This document shows positions 57,086 to 64,000 of a stretch of DNA of 64,000 nucleotides, piece after piece. The stretch is taken from assembly GCF_016924655.1 (NCBI RefSeq), contig NZ_JAFFJU010000002.1, positions 744,001 through 808,000 on the forward strand. Direction: 5' to 3'. The position numbers were made by a program, and so were the translations under genes. The stretch's first letter is position 1; every line of letters begins with the position of its first letter. The notes beneath the pieces are model-generated. The model saw only the letters and a program-made list of their open reading frames with translations, made no database searches and was not told the origin of the DNA. The DNA is from Sphingomonas arenae (GTDB taxonomy: Bacteria > Pseudomonadota > Alphaproteobacteria > Sphingomonadales > Sphingomonadaceae).

Positions 57086-57921
57086 TCGACGCCATCATCC
57101 GCCGTCCCATCCTGTGGAGCTTCGTCGCCGTCTTCACTCTGGTGATGCTGCTTTCCAGCGTCATCATCGTACCGGAAACGAAGCAGGCGCTGATCGTTCA
57201 GTTCGGTAAGCCGGACCGGATCCTCGGCGCGACCCAGGCGGGGATCAACTGGCGCATTCCCTTCTTCGACCAGACCGTCTGGGTCGACAAGCGGGTCCGC
57301 CCTGTCGACATGGAGCGCCAGCAGGTCCTTTCCACCGATCAGCGCCGGCTCGAGGTCGATGCTTTCGCACGCTACCGGATCATCAACCCGCTGCGCATGT
57401 ACATCGCGGCCCGCTCCGAGGACCGCTTGAGCGAGGTGCTCCGGCCGATCCTGGGCTCCGAGCTGCGCAACGAGCTCGGCAAGCGGGAATTCGCATCGCT
57501 CCTCTCCGCCGAGCGCGAAGGTGTCACGGAGGCTGTCCGCCGGAACCTCGACCGCGTCGCCCGCCAGTATGGCGCGCAGATTGTCGACGTCCGGATCAAG
57601 AAGGCCGACCTGCCCGATGGTGCACCGCTCGAGTCCGCTTACGGACGGATGCGGAGCGCGCGCGAGCAAGAGGCCCGCTCGATCTTGGCCCAGGGCGCGA
57701 AGGAAGCGCAGATCATCCGCGCCGAGGCCGACGCCCAAGCGGCCCGGACCTATGCCGCCGCGTTCGGCAAGGACCCTCAGTTCTATGATTTCTATCGCGC
57801 CATGCAGTCTTACCAGACGACGTTCCTCGACGATGGCAACGGCAAGCCGGCCGGGACCACCGTCGTCCTGTCCCCCGACAATGACTTCCTTCGGGAGTTT
57901 ACGGGACGGGGGGCGCGCTGA
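57082..57921 (+). CDS. hflC: FtsH protease modulator HflC
   Basis: 279 residues. One N-terminal membrane helix, then the Band 7 domain with VPETKQALIVQFGKP, RVRPVDMERQQVLSTDQRR and the heptad region SAREQEARSILAQGAKEAQ. The partner of HflK. The degP-type gene follows after 71 bases, the usual hflK-hflC-degP order of alphaproteobacteria. Confidence 0.95.
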   Translation: MIDAIIRRPILWSFVAVFTLVMLLSSVIIVPETKQALIVQFGKPDRILGATQAGINWRIPFFDQTVWVDKRVRPVDMERQQVLSTDQRRLEVDAFARYRIINPLRMYIAARSEDRLSEVLRPILGSELRNELGKREFASLLSAEREGVTEAVRRNLDRVARQYGAQIVDVRIKKADLPDGAPLESAYGRMRSAREQEARSILAQGAKEAQIIRAEADAQAARTYAAAFGKDPQFYDFYRAMQSYQTTFLDDGNGKPAGTTVVLSPDNDFLREFTGRGAR

Positions 57922-57992
57922 AATCATTCAATCCGTGTTCAGGCGCTTGACCTAGCAACGGGGATGGATGCCAATTCCATGAAGGACCAGAG

Positions 57993-59546
57993 ATGACCTC
58001 GTCGAAGGAGTTCTCCAAAGTGCGCTATGCCTATGGTGTTGCGGCAGCCCTGCTGATCGGCGGAACCGCTTTCTCCGTCGCAACAGGGCCCGTCGGGGCG
58101 CAGGTCGCGCAGAATGCGCCGGCGGCCATTGCGCCTCGGCCGGGTGCACCCGGTTCGTTCGCGGACCTGACCGCGCGCCTGCAGCCGGCCGTAGTCAACA
58201 TTTCCACTCGTCAACGCGTACCGGTCCGCGCCCAGGCCGACCCGCTGGAGGAGTTCTTCCGGCGCTTCGGCGGCCCTGGTGGCCAGTCGCCGGGCGGTAG
58301 CGGCGGTGACGCCCCCCGCACGCGGGAGACCGGTTCCCTCGGCTCCGGCTTCATCATCTCTCCGGACGGCTACATCGTTACCAACAACCACCTTGTGCAG
58401 GGTGCGACCGGCACCGGCACCGTGGATGAAGTGATGGTCAAGCTGGCCGACCGCCGCGAGTTCCCTGCCCGGATCATCGGTCGCGACCAGGCCTCCGACC
58501 TCGCGCTCCTGAAGATCGAGGGCAGCAACCTTCCTTTCGTGAACTGGGGCGACAGCACCCGCTCGCGGGTCGGCGACTGGGTGATCGCGATCGGTAACCC
58601 CTATGGCCTGGGCGGCACGGTCACGGCCGGCATCATCTCCGCACTGCATCGCGGTATCACGGGCGCCGGCGCCTACGACCGCTACATCCAGACCGATGCC
58701 AGCATCAACATGGGCAACAGCGGCGGCCCGATGTTCGACATGAACGGCAACGTCATCGGCATCAACTCGGCCCTGATCTCGCCGACCGGAAGCAACGTCG
58801 GCATCGGTCTCGCCATCCCTGCCGAGCTTGCCCGCCCTGTAATCGACAGCCTTCGTCGTGGACAGCGCCCGCAGCGCGGCTACCTCGGCGTCGGCCTTCA
58901 GCCGCTGGACGAGAACATCGCCGAATCGCTGGGCCTCCCCAAGGAGCGTGGCGAGATCGTCCGCTCGGTGGTTCCGGGGGGCGCTGCGGCCCGAGCCGGC
59001 ATCCAGCAGGGCGACGTGATCCTGAGCGTGAACGGCCGAGCGGTCACGCCGGAGGAAACCGTGTCGTTCCTCATTGCCAACACCACGGTCGGTGCTCGCG
59101 TGCCTGTCGAGGTAATCCGTGACGGACGCCGTCAAACCCTCCAGGTCACGGTCGCTCAGCGCCCCACCGAGGAAGAACTGGCCCGCCAGTCCGGCGGTGG
59201 CTTCGAGGAGCCGGAGAGCACCGGACCCGCAGTCCCTGCCAACCAGGCGCTCGGCCTTGGACTGCAGGCACTTACGCCGGACATCGCGCGTGCGGTGAAC
59301 CTGCCGGCCGACGCTCGCGGGGTGATCATTTCCGCGGTCGATCCCAACAGCGACGCTGCTGAGAAGGGCCTCCGCCGCGGCGACCTGATCATCTCGGTCA
59401 ACCGTCAGCCCGTAACCTCCCCGCAGCAGGTCACTGCGGCGGTGGATGCAGCACGTCGGGGCGGACGCACCAGTGTCCTCCTGCTGATCAAGCGCGGCAG
59501 CGCGCCCGAGGCGTTCTTCGGCGTCGAAATCGGCTCCGCTCGCTAA
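57993..59546 (+). CDS. degP: Do-family periplasmic serine protease (DegP/HtrA)
   Basis: 517 residues. A signal sequence (to about 37, GPVGAQ) is followed by the trypsin-like domain with His133, Asp169 and Ser243 (NNHLVQ, ASDLALLKI, GNSGGPMF). Two PDZ domains follow (about 285-375 and 405-505). It degrades misfolded envelope proteins. It lies directly downstream of hflKC, so these quality-control functions are likely co-expressed. A 9-residue Gly-rich loop follows the LA-loop region. Confidence 0.94.
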   Translation: MTSSKEFSKVRYAYGVAAALLIGGTAFSVATGPVGAQVAQNAPAAIAPRPGAPGSFADLTARLQPAVVNISTRQRVPVRAQADPLEEFFRRFGGPGGQSPGGSGGDAPRTRETGSLGSGFIISPDGYIVTNNHLVQGATGTGTVDEVMVKLADRREFPARIIGRDQASDLALLKIEGSNLPFVNWGDSTRSRVGDWVIAIGNPYGLGGTVTAGIISALHRGITGAGAYDRYIQTDASINMGNSGGPMFDMNGNVIGINSALISPTGSNVGIGLAIPAELARPVIDSLRRGQRPQRGYLGVGLQPLDENIAESLGLPKERGEIVRSVVPGGAAARAGIQQGDVILSVNGRAVTPEETVSFLIANTTVGARVPVEVIRDGRRQTLQVTVAQRPTEEELARQSGGGFEEPESTGPAVPANQALGLGLQALTPDIARAVNLPADARGVIISAVDPNSDAAEKGLRRGDLIISVNRQPVTSPQQVTAAVDAARRGGRTSVLLLIKRGSAPEAFFGVEIGSAR

Positions 59547-59553
59547 GCCCTCT

Positions 59554-59581
59554 GCGGCCCCGGACCATGTTCCGGGGTCGC
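59554..59581 (+). terminator. GC hairpin after degP
   Basis: GCGGCCCCGGA pairs with TCCGGGGTCGC (10-11 bp, 7-base loop). There is no T tract, so this may be a transcript-end stabiliser rather than a terminator. Confidence 0.4.
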
Positions 59582-59613
59582 AATGAGCCCTGGCCGGCGC
59601 TAGTCTGCTTGCC

Positions 59614-61218
59614 ATGAGCAGCATCGTCATCGGCGCCCAGGTGGGCGGTAGCCATCCCCAACAGCTCGAACTCAGCCGCGCGAACCGGCACGGCCTGATC
59701 GCGGGTGCGACCGGCACCGGCAAGACGGTCACGCTCCAGGGCATCGTCGAGGGCTTCTCCGCAGCGGGCGTCCCGACCTTCGTCGCCGACGTGAAGGGAG
59801 ACCTCGCCGGCTTGGCCATGGCGGGTTCACCCACCTCCAAGCTCCACGACATCTTCGCCGCCCGAGCTTCGGAGATTGGGCAAGGCGACTGGCAATACCA
59901 CGACAATCCGGTGCAGTTCTGGGACTTGTTTGGTGAGCAGGGTCACCCGATCCGCACGACTGTCAGCGAAATGGGCCCACTGCTTCTCGCCCGGCTGATG
60001 AACCTCAATGAAGTGCAGGAAGGGGTGCTGACCATCGCCTTCCACGTGGCGGACAAGGACGGGCTGCTGCTGCTCGACCTCGACGACCTCCAGGCGATGC
60101 TGGTCAGCTGCGGCGAACGGGCCGAGGAGCTGACGCTGGAGTATGGCAACATCTCCAAGCCGTCCGTCGGTGCCATCCAGCGCTCGCTTCTGCAGCTGCG
60201 CAGCCAAGGTGGCGATCGTTTCTTCGGCGAACCCGCGCTCGATCTCGCCGACTTTCTCGGCAAAGACGATCAGGGCCGTGGAGTCGTGAACATCCTCGCC
60301 GCCGACAAGCTGATGGCCAGCCCGCGGCTCTATTCCACCTTCCTCCTCTGGCTGCTCTCCGAACTGTTCGAGCAACTGCCCGAGGTTGGGGACCTGCCCG
60401 TACCGAAGCTCTGCTTCTTCTTCGACGAAGCACACCTCCTGTTCGATGATGCGCCCCCAGCCTTGCTCGAGAAGGTCGAGCAGGTCGTTCGGCTGGTCCG
60501 TTCCAAGGGCGTGGGTGTCTACTTCATCACCCAGAATCCGATCGACATCCCGGACACCATCGCGGGCCAGCTCGGCAACCGGGTGCAGCATGCGCTGCGC
60601 GCCTTCACCCCGCGGGACCAGGCAGCGGTGAAGAGCGCGGCCGAAACCTTCCGCCCCAATCCGGACGTCGACGTCGCCAGCGCCATCACCGAGTTGAAGG
60701 TTGGGGAGGCGCTCGTCTCCCTCCTGCAGCCGGACGGTGCGCCAAGCCCGGTCGAGCGGATCCTGATCAAGGCCCCTTCTTCTCGCGTTGGTCCGCTGAG
60801 CCCGCAGGAGCGCGCGATCATCATCTCCACTGACGCGGTCGGCGCCAAGTACGACACCCTCGTGGACCGCACGAGTGCCGAGGAGATCCTGGCTGCGAAA
60901 GGAGCCGAAGCCGCCGCTGCCGCCGCGGCGGAGAAGGCGGCCACCGAAGCGGAAAAGGCCGCCGCGCTCCGCGCCAAGGAGGAAGCCCGGGCCGCCAAGG
61001 AACAGGCACGCCTCGATGCTGCGGCCCTGCGCGAGGAGGAGCGCCGACGCCGCGAGGCGGAACGGGAGGAAGCCCGCCGAGCGAGGGAAGCCGCAAAGCC
61101 CAGCGCGTTCGACAAGGCCGTGCAGAGTGCAACGCGTTCGGCCGCAAGCTCCATCGGCCGGCAGCTCGGCAACCAGCTTCTCCGCGGTATCCTCGGAGGA
61201 TTGCTGAAAGGGCGCTGA
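59614..61218 (+). CDS. HerA-like ATPase (DUF853 family)
   Basis: 534 residues. Walker A GATGTGKT is at 31-38, Walker B is [12 protein letters not shown], and the sensor region is [22 protein letters not shown]. It resembles HerA/FtsK-type hexameric translocases without the nuclease partner. Residues about 430-500 form a long Ala/Glu/Arg coiled coil. No NurA or defence genes are adjacent. It overlaps the next gene as TGATG, so it is operonic with it. Confidence 0.88.
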   Translation: MSSIVIGAQVGGSHPQQLELSRANRHGLIAGATGTGKTVTLQGIVEGFSAAGVPTFVADVKGDLAGLAMAGSPTSKLHDIFAARASEIGQGDWQYHDNPVQFWDLFGEQGHPIRTTVSEMGPLLLARLMNLNEVQEGVLTIAFHVADKDGLLLLDLDDLQAMLVSCGERAEELTLEYGNISKPSVGAIQRSLLQLRSQGGDRFFGEPALDLADFLGKDDQGRGVVNILAADKLMASPRLYSTFLLWLLSELFEQLPEVGDLPVPKLCFFFDEAHLLFDDAPPALLEKVEQVVRLVRSKGVGVYFITQNPIDIPDTIAGQLGNRVQHALRAFTPRDQAAVKSAAETFRPNPDVDVASAITELKVGEALVSLLQPDGAPSPVERILIKAPSSRVGPLSPQERAIIISTDAVGAKYDTLVDRTSAEEILAAKGAEAAAAAAAEKAATEAEKAAALRAKEEARAAKEQARLDAAALREEERRRREAEREEARRAREAAKPSAFDKAVQSATRSAASSIGRQLGNQLLRGILGGLLKGR

Positions 61219-61577
61219 TGATTTTTCTGACACCCCTGATAGTCCTTGCCGCGCCGGCTGCTCCTGCCACGGTCCAGGCTCTCGCCGGCCAGTACCGCCT
61301 CTCGCAGATGGAGATGGGAGGTGCGCTGGAGCTTCGGGCTGATGGCGGTTTCCGCTACATCCTCGACTATGGTGCCGTCAGCGAGGCTGCGGAGGGCCGC
61401 TGGTCCATCGCCAACGGCAAGGTCAAACTCACCAGCGAGCCGATGAACCCGGAAGTGCTCTACGACATGGAGCGGAACGACGCGAAGTTCCGGGACCAGG
61501 CCCTCGCAATCGACGGCGACACGCTGGTGATGGAGCGCTACGACACGCGCATGTTTTTCCGCCGAGTCCGCCGATGA
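61218..61577 (+). CDS. Small secreted beta-type protein of unknown function
   Basis: 119 residues. The signal peptide is [17 protein letters not shown]. The body reads as repeated beta-strands (GGALELRADGGFRYILDYG, then SEAAEGRWSIANGKVKLTS), a small lipocalin-like barrel. It lies between and overlaps the HerA-like and M20 genes. No family recognised with certainty. Confidence 0.65.
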   Translation: MIFLTPLIVLAAPAAPATVQALAGQYRLSQMEMGGALELRADGGFRYILDYGAVSEAAEGRWSIANGKVKLTSEPMNPEVLYDMERNDAKFRDQALAIDGDTLVMERYDTRMFFRRVRR

Positions 61578-62779
61578 CCCTTCTCAACACCGACTTCACC
61601 GCCGCCGCTGCTGCCGAGTTCGAACAGACGGTCGCGCTCCGCCGCGCCATCCACGCCGATCCCGAGGTCGGCCTCCACTGCAACCGGACCACTGCCAAGC
61701 TGAAGGCCGCGCTCGACGGTCTTCCGCTGGAAATCCGTGACAGCACCTCCACCAGCGGCTTCGTTGCCATTTTGCGTGGCGCGCAGCCGGGTCGCACGGT
61801 TCTCCTGCGCGGAGACATGGACGCCCTTCCCATCCAGGAGGAAACCGGCCTGCCTTTCGCGAGCCAGGTCGCGGGCCAGATGCACGCCTGCGGACACGAC
61901 ACCCACTCCGCCATGCTGGCCTCGGCCGCCCGGATCCTCTGCGCCCAGCAGGCGAGCCTCCAGGGCACGATCGTCTTCATGTTCCAGCCCGGCGAGGAAG
62001 GTTATCACGGCGCGCGCTTCATGATTGAGGACGGGCTGCTCGACGATCCGGCGCCGGAAGCCGCTTTCGCCCTCCACATCTGGCCCACCCTGCCCGGCGG
62101 CGTGGTCACCAGCCGTCCGGGCCCGCTGCTCGCCTCCACGGATTCGCTCAACGCCATCATTCGCGGCGAGGGCGGCCACGCAGCGATGCCCTACGACACG
62201 GTCGACCCTCTCCCGGTCGCGTGTGAAGCGGTCCTCGCCGCACAGACCTTCATTGCCCGCCGCACGCCCTTTTTTGATCCCGCCGTCCTGTCAGTCACCA
62301 GCCTGCACGCGGGCTCGGCCTACAACATCGTCCCGGACACGGTGGAGCTGAAAGGCACGCTGCGGACCCTGACCGACGAGCGCCGGATGCAGGGACGCGC
62401 CGCCTTCGACCGCATCATGACCCAGGTCGCCGCGGCCCACGACTGCTCCGCGGAGGTCCGCATCGACGAGGGCTATCCCGCCACCCGCAACGACCCCCGT
62501 GCCGTGACGCTGGTGGAGGAGATCGCCACCGACCTGTTCGGCGCCGGAACCTACAGCGAAATGCCCAATCCCATCATGGGCGGTGAAGACTTTGCTTACG
62601 TCCTGCAGAAGGTGCCAGGAGCCATGGCCTTCCTCGGCGTCGCCGCGCCGGGCGAGAATGCGGCACACCGGCCGACCCTGCACAACAGCCGCATGATCGT
62701 GCACGAAGACTGGCTGCAGCGCGGCGTGGCTCTGCACTGCGCCTTCGCCACTCGCTTTCTCGCGCGCGGCTGGGAGTAG
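61574..62779 (+). CDS. M20-family amidohydrolase
   Basis: 401 residues. Metal ligands include Cys106/His108 (HACGHDTH, 104-111) and Glu in FQPGEEGYHG, with His in GGHAAMP and a late HNSRM. This is the M20D layout (hippuricase, N-acyl amino-acid or indole-acetyl-amino-acid hydrolases). It is cytosolic. The 4-base overlap with the preceding gene completes a three-gene operon. Substrate unknown. Confidence 0.92.
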   Translation: MTLLNTDFTAAAAAEFEQTVALRRAIHADPEVGLHCNRTTAKLKAALDGLPLEIRDSTSTSGFVAILRGAQPGRTVLLRGDMDALPIQEETGLPFASQVAGQMHACGHDTHSAMLASAARILCAQQASLQGTIVFMFQPGEEGYHGARFMIEDGLLDDPAPEAAFALHIWPTLPGGVVTSRPGPLLASTDSLNAIIRGEGGHAAMPYDTVDPLPVACEAVLAAQTFIARRTPFFDPAVLSVTSLHAGSAYNIVPDTVELKGTLRTLTDERRMQGRAAFDRIMTQVAAAHDCSAEVRIDEGYPATRNDPRAVTLVEEIATDLFGAGTYSEMPNPIMGGEDFAYVLQKVPGAMAFLGVAAPGENAAHRPTLHNSRMIVHEDWLQRGVALHCAFATRFLARGWE

Positions 62780-62826
62780 ACGGACGCTCTCCCTCTCCTT
62801 AGCAGTGCACCCGACCAGGAGAGAAG

Positions 62827-64000
62827 ATGATGGCAACTACCGCAGCCCCGGCCCTCGCACCGGCGTCCGACCTTCGCGAGCTCACCCTGCGGGGCATCTT
62901 GCTGGGTGCGGTTCTCACGGTCCTGTTCACCGCCGCCAACGTCTACCTGGGCCTCAGGATCGGCATTACCTTCGCCACTTCCATCCCGGCCGCCGTCATC
63001 TCCATGGCAGTGCTCCGCTTCGTGCGCGGCGCGACGATTCAGGAAAACAACATCGTCCAGACGATTGCCTCCTCAGCGGGCACGCTGAGCGCGATCATCT
63101 TCGTCCTGCCCGGCCTGGTCATGGTGGGCTGGTGGACCGGCTTTCCTTACTGGCTCTCCGTCGCCGTGATCGCCATCGGCGGCGTGCTCGGCGTCATGTA
63201 CTCCGTTCCCCTCCGCCGCGCGCTCGTGACCGGCTCCGACCTCCCCTACCCCGAAGGCGTCGCCGCCGCCGAGGTGCTGAAGGTCGGCAACGGGGTCGGC
63301 GGCGTGGAGGAGAACAAGCGCGGCCTTGCCGCCATCCTCGTCAGTTCGCTGGTCAGCGCCGGCTACGCGCTGCTGACGCAGTTCAAGCTGGTGGCGGCCG
63401 AAGCGGCGACGACCTTCCGTCTCGGCGCCGGCGGAACCACGCTCTCCGGCAGCCTCAGCATGGCGCTGATCGGGGTCGGCCACCTGGTTGGCCTGGCCGT
63501 CGGCATCGCCATGTTCGTCGGACTGCTGATCAGCTGGGGCGTCCTCGTCCCCTGGCTCACCGCCGCGACCCCGATTGCCGCCGGCACGGGCCTCGAAGAC
63601 CACGTCGGCGGCATCTTCCGAAGCGAAGTGCGGTTCATCGGCGCGGGCACCATCGGCGTTGCCGCTATCTGGACCCTCCTCAAGATCATCGGCCCCATCA
63701 GCCGCGGAGTCACCTCGGCCATCGCCGCCAGCCGCGCCCGCAGGCTCGGCGGGCAGGACAGCCTGGCCCTGACGGAGCGGGACCTGCCCATCGGGATCAT
63801 CTTCGGGACCATCCTCCTGTCCATGATCCCGATCGGCCTGCTGCTCTACGGCTTCGCCCAGACCGGCCCGATCGCGACCAACCCCGGCCCGACGCTCGGC
63901 CTTTCGATCGGCTACATCCTGATCGTCGGCGTGATCATCGCCAGCGTGTGCGGCTACATGGCCGGGCTGATCGGCGCGTCCAACAGTCCGATCAGTGGCG
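62827..64000 (+). CDS. OPT-family oligopeptide transporter (3' end outside window)
   Basis: The first 391 codons are in the window, and the frame is open to the edge. The N-terminal LTLRGILLGAVLTVLFTAAN and NVYLGLRIGITFATSIPAA match the OPT/YSL family, followed by about eight membrane helices including DLPYPEGVAAAEVLKVG. It probably imports peptides or metal-chelate peptides. ATG 62830 is an equal start. GAGAAG precedes it. Confidence 0.9.
   Translation, partial: MMATTAAPALAPASDLRELTLRGILLGAVLTVLFTAANVYLGLRIGITFATSIPAAVISMAVLRFVRGATIQENNIVQTIASSAGTLSAIIFVLPGLVMVGWWTGFPYWLSVAVIAIGGVLGVMYSVPLRRALVTGSDLPYPEGVAAAEVLKVGNGVGGVEENKRGLAAILVSSLVSAGYALLTQFKLVAAEAATTFRLGAGGTTLSGSLSMALIGVGHLVGLAVGIAMFVGLLISWGVLVPWLTAATPIAAGTGLEDHVGGIFRSEVRFIGAGTIGVAAIWTLLKIIGPISRGVTSAIAASRARRLGGQDSLALTERDLPIGIIFGTILLSMIPIGLLLYGFAQTGPIATNPGPTLGLSIGYILIVGVIIASVCGYMAGLIGASNSPISG

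Overview
The window is GC-rich chromosomal DNA (about two thirds G+C by eye) from an alphaproteobacterium, most likely a member of the Sphingomonadales. The signs are an alphaproteobacterial DUF3035/BamF-type lipoprotein beside lspA, a PEP-CTERM protein with the PEPGTWAMM-type tail, several promoter-like GGAA(A)C-N16/17-CGTT sequences of the EcfG general-stress type, many short lipoproteins and Gly/Ser-rich stress-type proteins, and the intergenic palindromes typical of sphingomonads. It is mostly core chromosome. I see no prophage, no insertion sequence, no CRISPR array and no tRNA or rRNA gene.

Layout. 1-10 kb: the end of an MFS pump, rluB-like/rsmD, a lone receiver protein, an orphan Rieske oxygenase, ampG-like, and lapA-pyrF-accD-folC. 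8.6-15 kb: a beta-lactamase-fold hydrolase apparently started by CTG, an L,D-transpeptidase, a glutaredoxin, a GH43-like lipoprotein, a hemerythrin and a DbpA-like helicase. 15-20.6 kb: a large membrane protein, rplK-rplA, an AT-rich patch between two hairpin repeats, a BaiN-type flavoprotein and small stress-type genes. 20.6-24 kb: a complete Trp attenuator ahead of DAHP synthase-trpE-trpG. 24-36 kb: rplQ alone, GH1-like glycosidase, a second L,D-transpeptidase, guaA, an Lrp regulator beside a candidate sRNA, BAAT-like hydrolase, prolyl oligopeptidase and a PEP-CTERM protein. 36-44.8 kb: a tandem-HTH protein, rpsM-rpsK-rpoA, ribF, ileS-lspA-BamF and an orphan winged-helix protein. 45-64 kb: proline iminopeptidase, a long serralysin-like RTX protease, rsmE-gshA, ubiA-pmbA, mrp, hflK-hflC-degP, a HerA-like ATPase, an M20 amidohydrolase and the start of an OPT transporter.

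How the genes work together. The clearest regulatory unit is the aromatic branch. A weak sigma70-like promoter places the transcript start on the GTG of a 34-residue leader peptide with three Trp codons. Alternative hairpins and a U-tailed terminator follow, then the first shikimate-pathway enzyme and both anthranilate synthase subunits, so DAHP synthase itself appears to be under Trp-tRNA control. The later trp genes are absent from both places where relatives often carry them (after trpG, and between pyrF and accD). Ribosomal clusters are also broken up: rplQ lies 12 kb from rpoA, and rplK-rplA lacks rplJ-rplL. A palindromic repeat has entered the ileS coding region in frame. Envelope maintenance is a second theme: two L,D-transpeptidases, AmpG, LspA, BamF, HflKC and DegP.
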